A stretch of 25,711 nt of DNA from the IMG/VR virus record IMGVR_UViG_3300035698_005000, positions 1 to 25,711 of that record, one strand, 5' to 3'. A program made the position numbers and the translations under genes. The stretch's first letter is position 1, and every line of letters starts with the position of its first letter. Shown here piece by piece: positions 6,899 through 16,234 of the stretch. Source of the stretch: a virus. The notes below the pieces were generated by a model. It worked only from the letters and a program-made list of their open reading frames with translations, searched no databases and was not told where the DNA came from.

Positions 6899-8775
6899 TG
6901 GCAGAGTCTAAACAAATACAATATCTAAACAAAGATTTTGATGGATTCAAGCAAAAATTGCTTGAATTTGCCCAAGTTTACTACCCAGATACTTACAACG
7001 ACTTTTCAGAAACATCTGCTGGGTTAATGTTAATTGAAATGGCTTCATATATTGGAGACGTTTTATCTTTTTATGGTGATAATCAAGTTCAAGAAAACTT
7101 TTTAGAGTTTGCTAAACAACGAGATAGTTTATTAGCTTTAGCTTATAACCATGGGTATTTCCCTCAAGTAACAAACGCCGCTACTGTTGATGTAGACGTA
7201 TATCAAACTATACCCGCTACTATTGATGGGGGTTTAGTAACACCTGATTTCAACTATGCTATGATAGTTGAAGAAGGAGCACAGATTCAATCTGCAAACA
7301 ATACTTCTGTATTTTTTTATATAGAGGCCAAAATAGATTTTACAATTTCAGGAAGTGGAGATCCAACTGATATCTCCGTATATTCATTAGATTCAAGTAA
7401 TCAACCAAACTTCTACCTTCTTAAAAAGAAAGCAAGAGCAACAGCCGGTGATTTAAAAACAGCAGATTTTACTTTTACTACACCTGAAAGATTCTCTACA
7501 GTACAAATAGAAGATACTAACATTATTGAAATAGTTAAAATAACAGATAGTGATGGTAATAGGTGGTATGAAGTACCTTACCTTGCTCAAGAAACTATTT
7601 TTGATCCAACAACTAACATAGCTCAAAACGATCCCGAACTATATCAATATAATGAAACTACACCTTACCTTTTAAAAATTAAAAAGGTACCACGTAGATT
7701 TATAAAAAGATTTAAAACAAACAATTCCTTAGAATTACAATTTGGACCTGGAGTTTCATCTAACCCTGATGAAGTAATTACCCCTAATTCAGATAATATA
7801 GGTTTAGGATTACCTTACGGTCAAGACAAACTTACAACCGCTTGGGATCCTGCTAACTTTCTATATACCAGAACATATGGTTTAGCTCCCTCAAATACTA
7901 CTTTAACAGTAGAATATTTAACAGGAGGTGGAGCTACATCAAATGTTACCGCCCAATCCTTAACTATCTTATCAGATGGGAATATAACATTTTTTGGAGA
8001 TAATTTAGATTCTATATTACAGGATACAGTTAGAAATTCTTTAGCATTTACAAATACCAAACCCGCTTTAGGAGGAGGAGATGGAGATACAAACGAAGAT
8101 ATTAGGAGAAAAGCTATAGCTCAATACCCAACCCAATTACGTACTGTAACAAAGGACGATTATGCTATTAGAGCTTTATCTTTACCTTCAAAATATGGTA
8201 TTTTATCTAAAGTATATGTTACTCAAGATAACTCAATATCACCTAATGTATCTACTCCTGAAAGTTCATATGATACTAATGCTTTATCATTATATGTTCT
8301 TTCAAGAAATAGTAATAATAACCTAACAATAGCAGATCCTGCCTTAAAGAATAATTTAACTACTTATTTAGGTGAATATAGAATGGTAACGGATGCTGTT
8401 ACTATTAAAGATGCTTTTATTATAAACATTGGGGTTAATTTTGACGTTATAATACAACCTAACTTTAATAATAGAGTAGTATTAAATATTATCATAAACG
8501 CTTTAACAACATATTTTGATATAGATAAGTGGCAAATAAACCAACCTATCTTAATTAACAACGTTCGTAACGTAATTGACAATATAGAAGGAGTTCAAAC
8601 TGTTAAAAAACTAGAACTTGTAAACAAATCTGGAACTGACAGTAACTATTCAGAATTTGCATATGACATTAATGGAGCAACTATAAATGAAGTTCTATAC
8701 CCATCATTAGATCCAAGCGTATTTGAATTAAAATTCCCTACTACAGACATACAAGGACGAGTAGTAACAAACTAA
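6898..8775 (+). CDS. 6: Baseplate wedge subunit gp6 (Baseplate_J-like)
   Basis: Baseplate wedge protein corresponding to T4 gp6 (660 aa; here 625 aa). The N-terminal part has the family hallmarks: YLNKDFDGFKQKLLEFAQVY, then DFSETSAGLMLIEMASYIGD and FYGDNQVQENFLEFAKQR (about residues 10-77), followed by HGYFPQ. The centre is beta-rich. Around residues 390-430 the block ALGGGDGDTNEDIRRKAIA with TVTKDDYAIRALSLP matches the Baseplate_J core, in which gp6 dimers form the inner wedge ring. The C-terminal 150 residues (NRVVLNIIINALTTYFDIDK, then GVQTVKKLEL) are also typical of gp6/gpJ. It directly follows gp25 with a one-base overlap, as expected for partners in the wedge. Secure call. Confidence 0.93.
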   Translation: MAESKQIQYLNKDFDGFKQKLLEFAQVYYPDTYNDFSETSAGLMLIEMASYIGDVLSFYGDNQVQENFLEFAKQRDSLLALAYNHGYFPQVTNAATVDVDVYQTIPATIDGGLVTPDFNYAMIVEEGAQIQSANNTSVFFYIEAKIDFTISGSGDPTDISVYSLDSSNQPNFYLLKKKARATAGDLKTADFTFTTPERFSTVQIEDTNIIEIVKITDSDGNRWYEVPYLAQETIFDPTTNIAQNDPELYQYNETTPYLLKIKKVPRRFIKRFKTNNSLELQFGPGVSSNPDEVITPNSDNIGLGLPYGQDKLTTAWDPANFLYTRTYGLAPSNTTLTVEYLTGGGATSNVTAQSLTILSDGNITFFGDNLDSILQDTVRNSLAFTNTKPALGGGDGDTNEDIRRKAIAQYPTQLRTVTKDDYAIRALSLPSKYGILSKVYVTQDNSISPNVSTPESSYDTNALSLYVLSRNSNNNLTIADPALKNNLTTYLGEYRMVTDAVTIKDAFIINIGVNFDVIIQPNFNNRVVLNIIINALTTYFDIDKWQINQPILINNVRNVIDNIEGVQTVKKLELVNKSGTDSNYSEFAYDINGATINEVLYPSLDPSVFELKFPTTDIQGRVVTN

Positions 8776-8781
8776 TAAACA

Positions 8782-9840
8782 ATGGCAGTATACAAAATAT
8801 TTCCTGAAAAAGATGCTTTTATCTTATCTAACTACCCTGCACAAAACACAGGTAGAGATGAGGTATTAGAGGTTTCCAATATAAATGGTATAAACCAACT
8901 ATCATCTGCTGCTGGCGATTTACCTGCCGTTAGACGTGCGTTAGTTCAATTCAATACAACGGATATAAACAACGTAGTTACAAATAAAATAGGCGACGCG
9001 TCATTCCAAAGTAACTTAAATTTATACCTAGCAAACGCTGGAAACTTACCTTTAGATTATAATATCGAAGCATATGCCGTGACACAGTCATGGGATATGG
9101 GAACAGGAAGAGTAAGCAATTCCCCTAAAACAACCGATGGTGTATCATGGTCTTGGAGACAAGAATCAGGTTCGGGAGCATGGGCAACAGAAGGTGGAGA
9201 TTGGCTCACAACAACATCAGGTTCACAAACATTTACCTATACAAGCAACAAAGATATCTCAATGGATGTTACTCCTATAGTTCAACTATGGAATAGTGCT
9301 TCAATTGACAATAACGGGTTTATAGTTAAACTCGACGATAATATCGAATTTTCGGCTTCATACGTTGAAACTAATTTTTTCTCCGTAGATACCCATACAA
9401 TATACCCACCTGAGTTAGAATTTAAGTGGGACGATTCAACATATTCAACTACGTTATCTGCCTTAACATCAAGTGATTTTGTTTTAAAAGTAACAAACTT
9501 AAAATCTGAATTCGAAGATACAAGTGTATATAAATTTAAATTAAAGGCTAGAGATACTTACCCAACAAGAGCATTTCAAACATCATCTGTTTATTTAGAT
9601 GCTAAAGCTTTACCTACATCTTCATATTGGGGTCTAAAAGATATCAAAACAGGAGAAATGGTTGTAGATTTCGATACCACATACACCAAAATATCAGCTG
9701 ACAACGATAGTAATTACTTTACAGTTTACATGGATGGTTTACAACCTGAAAGATACTACCAAGTAGTAGTTAAAACTGAAGTTGAAGGTGAAACACTAGT
9801 TATTGAAGATAAAACAAATTATTTTAAAGTTGTAAGATAA
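8782..9840 (+). CDS. Virion protein with DNRLRE/CBM-like N-terminal domain
   Basis: A 352-aa protein whose first about 205 residues have the DNRLRE (CBM96-like) beta-sandwich pattern: KIFPEKDAFILSNYPAQNTG at the start, RRALVQFNT, a strand region with LNLYLANAG, then AYAVTQSWDMGTG, WATEGGDWL and DISMDVTPIVQLWNS followed by NNGFIVKL. In bacteria this domain occurs in secreted polysaccharide lyases and surface proteins and is linked to carbohydrate binding. The C-terminal part (about 215-352) is a second beta-rich region ending in ERYYQVVVKTEVEGETLVI, similar to an Ig/fibronectin-like domain. Lying between gp6 and a small coiled-coil protein, it is probably a baseplate-periphery or fibre-anchor protein. 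No signal peptide is seen, which fits a cytoplasmically assembled virion part. Glycan binding is inferred. Confidence 0.65.
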   Translation: MAVYKIFPEKDAFILSNYPAQNTGRDEVLEVSNINGINQLSSAAGDLPAVRRALVQFNTTDINNVVTNKIGDASFQSNLNLYLANAGNLPLDYNIEAYAVTQSWDMGTGRVSNSPKTTDGVSWSWRQESGSGAWATEGGDWLTTTSGSQTFTYTSNKDISMDVTPIVQLWNSASIDNNGFIVKLDDNIEFSASYVETNFFSVDTHTIYPPELEFKWDDSTYSTTLSALTSSDFVLKVTNLKSEFEDTSVYKFKLKARDTYPTRAFQTSSVYLDAKALPTSSYWGLKDIKTGEMVVDFDTTYTKISADNDSNYFTVYMDGLQPERYYQVVVKTEVEGETLVIEDKTNYFKVVR

Positions 9841-10187
9841 TGGCTAGCCAAGAAGTAAAATTAGAAAGGAAAGTATTTGGGAAAGTATCCTACCCTAAAG
9901 TGGTAGATACTAACTTTTCTCAACTAGTCCAACCTCAACAAACCTTAGTTATTGAAGAACCCCTATCAGTAGCTGAATTCTTTGACGAATATAATAGATT
10001 ATTTTTCGATATACCTCAAAATGGTTCTAACGGAACACATGAGGAACTAGTTAAAAGAAGCTCATCTTACCTAGGTATAACAGGACAATCAGAGGAAACA
10101 CAAGCCCTTCTTGACGAAATAAACAGTTTAAGAGCTCAATTACTCTCAGCTCAACAAGAGGTAATAAATCTTAGTTTAGATATATAA
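9840..10187 (+). CDS. Small coiled-coil virion-associated protein
   Basis: A 115-aa protein that overlaps its upstream neighbour by one base and ends one base before the 1777-aa gene. A basic N-terminal strand region (VKLERKVFGKVSYPKV) is followed by LSVAEFFDEYNRLFFDIP (about residues 42-59), then GTHEELVKRSSSYLG, and a heptad-patterned C-terminal helix (QALLDEINSLRAQLLSAQQE). The coiled coil suggests oligomerisation or attachment between the DNRLRE protein and the giant protein. I recognise the general pattern from phages of this type, but no biochemical role is known to me. It could be a wedge component analogous in position to T4 gp53 or gp7-associated factors; the sequence does not prove this. 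Confidence 0.6.
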   Translation: MASQEVKLERKVFGKVSYPKVVDTNFSQLVQPQQTLVIEEPLSVAEFFDEYNRLFFDIPQNGSNGTHEELVKRSSSYLGITGQSEETQALLDEINSLRAQLLSAQQEVINLSLDI

Positions 10188-10188
10188 T

Positions 10189-13100
10189 ATGGAGCAAATT
10201 AGTGTCTCAAATAATTCTCCGGAATCTTTAATCCCCCAAGACTACACTACAAAGGATATAAACTTATTAAATGAGTATTCCCTTAGTAGAGAATTTGGTG
10301 CGGAACAAGATGTGATTGAATTTCATATATTTTCAAATTCAAACCAATTATTAAACACTAATTACGATTTTAAGAATTATTCTGTTTTAACTACAACAGA
10401 TAATAGCTCTTTAACTAATACTTTATCTTTAGACCCTGAACGTGATACAAAGGGTGCTGGGTATACTTTAGGTAAATTTAATACTGGATATTTCTTCTAC
10501 AGAAACTTATTTCTTAGCTCAAACTCAACAAGATTCTTCATTAAAGAAATCTCAGGAGATAGAACTGAAATAAGAATATCTACTAATGATATTTCATACA
10601 ACGCTTTAGGTACATCTTATTTTAACTATCTAGTAGCAAAACAAGCAAAAAGTTTTTATTCAGATTTCCTTTTAAACTTTGGAAATAACAATACTGTAAT
10701 AGGAGTAAACTCTTTATTAGATACATCTAATGAAGCAGAACCTAGTTTATTTATTAAATTATATGAACCATTACCCGCAGGTTATAACTTAAAAGATACC
10801 TTATGGGTTGCAGAAGAAATATCTGACCCAATATCCTTTAATGTAGATATCCAATTTACATCTGAAGAAACAGAGCAAAAAAATTATTTAAGAGGTCCAA
10901 ATACAAATATAGAGTTAAACTCACAAACTAACTTTACAACTAAGTATTTTAACGTAAACGAAATACTTGATACAACACAAACCTCTTCATACCAACAAGT
11001 AAAATCCTATTTAGAGGAAACTAGTGTCAATATTAATATTGATCACGAGGATTTTTCAAACTTTGTACATTTTTCTTCTGCTGTTGAGAGATTAGAAAAC
11101 TTTAGATATAAATTAACTTTAATTCAAAATTACCAAAGCGATTTAAATTCACTTAAAGGTATAGATGAATTAACAGATGATAGTTTTGTATCTGCCTCTA
11201 AAGCAACTATACAAGACAACATAGATACATTAATAGAAAAATTCGATAATTACGAATATTACTTGTATTTTAATTCAGGATCAAAATCATGGCCCAAATC
11301 AAACGAATTCCCTCCCTATGATAATTTATCTGTAAACGATACAGGTTCATTGTTTTGGTTAGGATCTGCTGATGAATCTAGTGATTATTATGGTGGTCAA
11401 GTATTATCTGCTTCCTTATACGATACAGAAAATAGAGATTATATTTGGAATACTTTACCTTCATTTGTAAAAGATGATCCACAAAATCAAAACCTAGAAT
11501 TGCTTGTAGCGATGCTAGGACAACACTTTGATTACATATGGACTTACACTAGAGCAATAGGTGATTTACAAATAACAGATAACAGACCTGATTATGGTAT
11601 ATCTAAAGATATGGTAGCGGATTCGCTTCGTTCTTTAGGTATCAAATTATATACAAGTAACAGAACAAACACAGATATATTCACCTCTATCTTAGGACTA
11701 TCTCCATCAGGGTCACTTGTACCAGATACAGGATCTTTAAGAGTAGAAAACTACATATCAGCTTCAAATGAAGTTATATCCTACGATGATGTAAATAAAG
11801 AAGTATACAAACGTATCTACCATAACTTACCTTACCTACTTAAATCTAAAGGTTCATATCGTGGTTTAAGAGCACTCTTAAATTGTTTTGGTATAGCTGA
11901 TGATATTTTAAGAATAAATGAATTTGGGGGTAATAAGAAAAATGAAAGAAGAGTAACCCAATACTTTGAAAAATCTAATCGAATATTAGATACTAGGGGT
12001 TCTAGTTCATTAGAAGTACCTTGGTTACCAACATTAATGCCTATTGTTCCTGATTTTTGGGAGGAAGTAGATAAAGATTGGAACGATATAGAAGGTTGGT
12101 GGAACGGTATTTTAGCTGAGGATCAAGTACCGGATACAATTGAGTTTAGATTTAAAACTAAAGATATACCTTCTGCTAGTCATTTTACTCAATCTATATT
12201 CCAAGTAAATAATAGTGATTCTTCTTCACAATTTGGATTGCAACTATTATATCCTTCAGAATCTATAGCGGACTTACCAGGTACATCCTTCAATAATTAT
12301 GGTGAACTAAGATTCATACTCTCAGGTTCCCAAGGATATACTTCTACAGATCCTATTTTCTTACCTTTCTTTACAGGTAGTTTTTGGGATATAAAATTAG
12401 ACAGAAGTCCAGCAGGCCAAAATTTAAATAGTAGTGGTTCACTAAATACTACTTATGAATTAATAGCTAAATCAGGGCAATACGATGGAAATAATAATTA
12501 CATTGACTATCAATCATCTTCTAGCTTAGTAATATCGGCTTCTACCTCTGCTTCATACAATGAAGCTTGGAACACTTATACCTTCACCTCCGGTAATACT
12601 CAACTTCATGGATATTTGGGGGGAGCTAGTAGTAGCAACGTCATAGCACCTGATGGTGTTATATTTGATGGGTATTTCCAAGAATTTAGATATTGGATTA
12701 CAAATTTATCTCAATCTACATTTGACCAACACGTTTTAAATCCTACATCTTATGTAGATAATGATATAACATCTTCATATTATAATTTAATATATAGATT
12801 ACCGTTAGGAAACTATAATGAATTTTCAGGTTCTGATGGGGATAATAAAATTTATACTGTTCATCCTTTATCTACAGGTTCATTTGCTCCAACAGCCTCA
12901 TTCTTAGGTACAGGTTCTTCTACTATAAATTATGGAATTATAACAAACTTTACAACTGAAAGTTTTGTAACTTATAGCAATGTAGATTTAATGCAGGGAC
13001 CTGATGCTGGAGCTTTTACATTAAATGAAGCAAAAATACGAACAGAAAATAACCCTATAGTATCAGGATCTACCCTATCTCCTTATATTAGTGTTCAACA

Positions 13101-15522
13101 AAAACTAAAAAATGGATATACTGCTGATTTGGATAATATTGAAATATCTGTATCCCCTCAAAATAGTATAGATACTGATATAGTTAACCAATTAGGATTT
13201 TTTGATATAGATGAATATATAGGAGATCCTAAATTAGCGGCTTCGGGGTCATACCCTAAACTAGATGAATTAAAGAAGTTTTATTTTAGAAAGTATTATA
13301 AATCACAAAACGTATATGATGTAATTAAGTTATTATCTTATTACGATAGTTCTTTATTTAAGATGTTAAAGGATTTTATTCCTGCTAAAGCATCACTGAG
13401 ATCTGGTTTAGTAATTAAACCACACTTATTAGAAAGAAACAAAACAGAAAAATTCGAACCATCTTTTACCTATATAGACCATTCAGGATCAATTGATATG
13501 GTTAGTATAGAAGGTTCAACTCCAATGGGAGTACCTTTAGATACAACTTATACAGGAAACGTAGCGATACCATCCGGATCTGGAGATACAATCACAGCTT
13601 CATTTGTAGTTTATAACTTTACAGATAATGTAGAAGCATTTACCGGAGAATATAGTGGAAGTGAATTAACAGTTTATTCACAACCTACTACTAGTATGGT
13701 AACTGAAAAAAGTTTCTTTAACACAGAAACCGAATATAGTACTTCACTATCGTATTCTGCTGTTCCATTTTTACCTACTTTAAATAACGTGTTAGAAGCT
13801 AGAAAATCAACCCAATATATGGATATTGATTATTCTTCAAATATAGTCACTCCTGTTAACATAGGATTTATTACAAGTAGATCATTTGGGCAAATTACAG
13901 AACAGGATACTCCATTTTTAGATGCTCCTATTCAAGATAGTAACTATACATTATTGCGTAGCGTAAATCCAAGATATTTAGGTAGTAAAAATACATCAGC
14001 AAAATATAACGATTATACTGTAGGAGATAAATCATATGGTCAAACTGCTGCCATTGATTTAAATTCACTTAAGTTTGCTTATTTCTCTGAAATAGTAGAA
14101 ACAGGCTCACTATTCCCTGATCGTTCAAATGTATACTTAAAGTATCTAATTGATGGTAGATCTAACGTTACGGAATTAACTCGTAAAAATGAGAGCTTAT
14201 TTGAATTACAAAATATATTCAATTCAAACAAACAAGCAAACATTTCATTAGACAATAACCAACTATATTCAGATCAAAAATACCTAGATGGTTTAAAACC
14301 TATATCAGCAGGTGGGTTTAGATACTTAGCATGCTTACAAAACCCAACAGGTAGTAATGTTTTAGTATACAAATTCACATCTGGTTCGTTAACTACAACT
14401 ACAAAAACAGACTTAAAGGAATTACCTGGAAGTTTAGGTGGAGAATTTGTTAAAATATCTAACTTTACTTTAGGTACAATTAATATTCAAAGTGGTAGTA
14501 ACAATGTATCTGTAGGTGGATATCCTGCTATTACATTAACTAGAAATACTCCTGTTAATCAATCTACAATTTGGTGGGATAACGATTTAGTAGTTAACAT
14601 TGAAGGACAAGTTGAAATGGAATTAAACATTCCTAAAAACACCTCAGCTTCAATAGATAGTATTACATGGAACCCCTTTGATGGAGCCTTACCTTTAATA
14701 TCATCTTCAACTGATTTAGGAGATTTTGCTTTATTAAGAGCAACTTACCATGTAACTAATTCTGTTACTTTACCTAAAAATACTAATTCAACAGAAGCAT
14801 TATTAGACGATTCCCCATCTGCCATGGGTGGGTATTTTGAAACTATTTTCCCAACTCCCCAAATAGTAAGTGCTTCAATTAACATAGGAGCAGAATCAGC
14901 TAAATATTCAGAACCTGAATATACTTATTATTACCCTTCAGATCCAATCTTAGCTTTAACTTCAAGTATAGAAGATAGAGGAGATGCGGATAATGGAAAT
15001 GCTTTCTTTTTAAGGAACAACACAGGATCATTTAATATACTTACAGCATCCGTTTCAATGTCTTATTGGTATGGAAACTTTATACAAACATCATCTGTAC
15101 AAGAAGGATATCCTGTTGTAGATGAGGAATTTGTAATTCAACAAGGCGATTTATTTAGATTCTACGACTCAGCAAGTGGGGAGTTCCCTAAAGAATTTGA
15201 AAGACAAGTAAAACGTGTTAATACTGTATTTAGAGACGAAGTAACTAATACAAGACGTTTAACAGTTGAATTTAATAGAGATATACCTGCAAGAGCATGT
15301 GACGATTATGGAAGTGTCTCCTCACCTGAAGATGCTAGACAAATTGGTCATTTTGTTATATTGAGAAAAACATCCGATGAAACCAACATCGTGTTAGACT
15401 TTACAAAACAACCTGGACAAACATCAACAGGTATTGTTTTACCATCAGATATACCAAAATCCCTACAAGAAAGGGCGGGTAATATCGTCAAAGAACTAAA
15501 ATCACAGAACTTAATATCATAA
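10189..15522 (+). CDS. Giant 1777-aa virion protein with tail-protein-I-like and LamG-like regions
   Basis: The largest gene in the window. The N-terminal part (1-300) is beta-rich and of unknown fold. Residues about 423-457 (LPSFVKDDPQNQNLELLVAM, then GQHFDYIWTYTRAI) and 540-569 (YKRIYHNLPYLLKSKGSYRG) resemble the phage tail protein I / P2 gpI helical core that links the baseplate to fibres. Residues about 648-855 look like a concanavalin A/LamG-type sandwich (FRFKTKDIPSAS, then FWDIKLDRSP and FDGYFQEFRYWITNLSQSTF). The rest up to 1777 is Ser/Thr/Asn-rich beta structure with many TGS turns. It follows gp25-gp6, where T4 has gp7/gp8/gp10, so a fused wedge/fibre-network protein is plausible. 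Orthology to gp7 is not shown. No frameshift or stop interrupts it. Confidence 0.65.
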   Translation: MEQISVSNNSPESLIPQDYTTKDINLLNEYSLSREFGAEQDVIEFHIFSNSNQLLNTNYDFKNYSVLTTTDNSSLTNTLSLDPERDTKGAGYTLGKFNTGYFFYRNLFLSSNSTRFFIKEISGDRTEIRISTNDISYNALGTSYFNYLVAKQAKSFYSDFLLNFGNNNTVIGVNSLLDTSNEAEPSLFIKLYEPLPAGYNLKDTLWVAEEISDPISFNVDIQFTSEETEQKNYLRGPNTNIELNSQTNFTTKYFNVNEILDTTQTSSYQQVKSYLEETSVNINIDHEDFSNFVHFSSAVERLENFRYKLTLIQNYQSDLNSLKGIDELTDDSFVSASKATIQDNIDTLIEKFDNYEYYLYFNSGSKSWPKSNEFPPYDNLSVNDTGSLFWLGSADESSDYYGGQVLSASLYDTENRDYIWNTLPSFVKDDPQNQNLELLVAMLGQHFDYIWTYTRAIGDLQITDNRPDYGISKDMVADSLRSLGIKLYTSNRTNTDIFTSILGLSPSGSLVPDTGSLRVENYISASNEVISYDDVNKEVYKRIYHNLPYLLKSKGSYRGLRALLNCFGIADDILRINEFGGNKKNERRVTQYFEKSNRILDTRGSSSLEVPWLPTLMPIVPDFWEEVDKDWNDIEGWWNGILAEDQVPDTIEFRFKTKDIPSASHFTQSIFQVNNSDSSSQFGLQLLYPSESIADLPGTSFNNYGELRFILSGSQGYTSTDPIFLPFFTGSFWDIKLDRSPAGQNLNSSGSLNTTYELIAKSGQYDGNNNYIDYQSSSSLVISASTSASYNEAWNTYTFTSGNTQLHGYLGGASSSNVIAPDGVIFDGYFQEFRYWITNLSQSTFDQHVLNPTSYVDNDITSSYYNLIYRLPLGNYNEFSGSDGDNKIYTVHPLSTGSFAPTASFLGTGSSTINYGIITNFTTESFVTYSNVDLMQGPDAGAFTLNEAKIRTENNPIVSGSTLSPYISVQQKLKNGYTADLDNIEISVSPQNSIDTDIVNQLGFFDIDEYIGDPKLAASGSYPKLDELKKFYFRKYYKSQNVYDVIKLLSYYDSSLFKMLKDFIPAKASLRSGLVIKPHLLERNKTEKFEPSFTYIDHSGSIDMVSIEGSTPMGVPLDTTYTGNVAIPSGSGDTITASFVVYNFTDNVEAFTGEYSGSELTVYSQPTTSMVTEKSFFNTETEYSTSLSYSAVPFLPTLNNVLEARKSTQYMDIDYSSNIVTPVNIGFITSRSFGQITEQDTPFLDAPIQDSNYTLLRSVNPRYLGSKNTSAKYNDYTVGDKSYGQTAAIDLNSLKFAYFSEIVETGSLFPDRSNVYLKYLIDGRSNVTELTRKNESLFELQNIFNSNKQANISLDNNQLYSDQKYLDGLKPISAGGFRYLACLQNPTGSNVLVYKFTSGSLTTTTKTDLKELPGSLGGEFVKISNFTLGTINIQSGSNNVSVGGYPAITLTRNTPVNQSTIWWDNDLVVNIEGQVEMELNIPKNTSASIDSITWNPFDGALPLISSSTDLGDFALLRATYHVTNSVTLPKNTNSTEALLDDSPSAMGGYFETIFPTPQIVSASINIGAESAKYSEPEYTYYYPSDPILALTSSIEDRGDADNGNAFFLRNNTGSFNILTASVSMSYWYGNFIQTSSVQEGYPVVDEEFVIQQGDLFRFYDSASGEFPKEFERQVKRVNTVFRDEVTNTRRLTVEFNRDIPARACDDYGSVSSPEDARQIGHFVILRKTSDETNIVLDFTKQPGQTSTGIVLPSDIPKSLQERAGNIVKELKSQNLIS
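11455..11895 (+). other. Tail-protein-I-like helical region of the giant protein
   Basis: These codons (residues 423-569) encode a helix-rich block with the general layout of phage tail protein I: an early D-P motif, a long helix with HFDYIWTYTRAI, and a late motif NLPYLLKSKGSYRGLRALLN before FGI. The match is by eye and moderate. It is the main basis for placing this protein in the baseplate-to-fibre connection. Confidence 0.45.
12130..12753 (+). other. LamG/concanavalin-A-like region of the giant protein
   Basis: These codons (residues about 648-855) encode alternating strands in the order expected for a LamG-type jelly roll, with the terminal YFQEFRYWITNLSQSTFDQH segment that commonly closes such domains. 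It probably binds glycans or proteins. Assignment is by pattern only. Confidence 0.5.
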
Positions 15523-15536
15523 GAAATAAAAAATAC

Positions 15537-15546
15537 TATATTTATA
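15537..15546 (+). promoter_or_regulatory. Candidate late promoter box TATATTTATA
   Basis: An exact copy of the same 10-mer in the 41-bp gap after the giant gene, 17 nt before the ATG at 15564. No -33 TTTG is visible. It would start a new late transcript for the distal tail genes. Confidence 0.5.
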
Positions 15547-15563
15547 TACAACATTAATACACT

Positions 15564-16223
15564 ATGGGATACTTAAATAACACTACCGTTACTGTTGATG
15601 CAATTCTCACCAAAAAAGGGCGTGAGTTATTAGCTAGAAACGACGGTTCTTTTAGAATTACACAATTTTCATTAGGAGATGATGAGATTGATTACACTTT
15701 GTACAATCCAAACCACCCATCTGGGTCAGCATTTTATGGAGAAGCTATTCAAAATATGCCTATTCTAGAAGCATTCCCTGATGAAACACAAACAATGAAG
15801 TATAAGCTTCTTACCTTACCAAGAGGTACAGCTAAACTTCCTGTATTAGAATTAGGATATTCAACTATCACTCTAAAACAAGGTGCTTCATTATCTATCA
15901 CTGCTCAAACATTAAACTACCTAGGTACAGATTCAACATTTGAAGCTAGTGGTTATGTAGCAACTATTGGGGATTCTAGAACTTTATCTAAATTCGAAGG
16001 TGTAGGAGTAAATACAGCAAATGCTACTCAATTAAATTCAACTAGTACAGTTGGTACAAACGTATCCCGTACCGTAATTGGAACTACGATTAATTTAACA
16101 GCAACTACTGTAAATACACTATTCGGTACCTCAAACACTTTAAACACAATTCTAACCGTTACTGGTAGAGATTCAGGAGCAAGATTAACTGTTCCATTGA
16201 ATATCACTAGAGTAACATCTTAA
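15564..16223 (+). CDS. Conserved phage structural protein, 219 aa
   Basis: A 219-aa protein with a highly structured N-terminus (MGYLNNTTVTVDAILTKKGR, then ELLARNDGSFRITQFSLGDD) that I recognise as a recurring family in T4-like phages of this type. No function is established to my knowledge. Residues 40-100 include EIDYTLYNPNHPSG, AIQNMPILEAFPDETQTMKY and LTLPRGTAKL. The second half (110-219) is a Ser/Thr/Asn-rich beta region with GTSNTLNTILTVTGRD. The distance to the upstream stop (41 bp) and a candidate late box make this the first gene of the distal tail unit. Abundance-type composition and the strong N-terminal pattern suggest a major or repeated tail component. An Ig-like C-terminal domain is possible. 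Confidence 0.65.
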   Translation: MGYLNNTTVTVDAILTKKGRELLARNDGSFRITQFSLGDDEIDYTLYNPNHPSGSAFYGEAIQNMPILEAFPDETQTMKYKLLTLPRGTAKLPVLELGYSTITLKQGASLSITAQTLNYLGTDSTFEASGYVATIGDSRTLSKFEGVGVNTANATQLNSTSTVGTNVSRTVIGTTINLTATTVNTLFGTSNTLNTILTVTGRDSGARLTVPLNITRVTS

Positions 16224-16234
16224 GATAATAATAT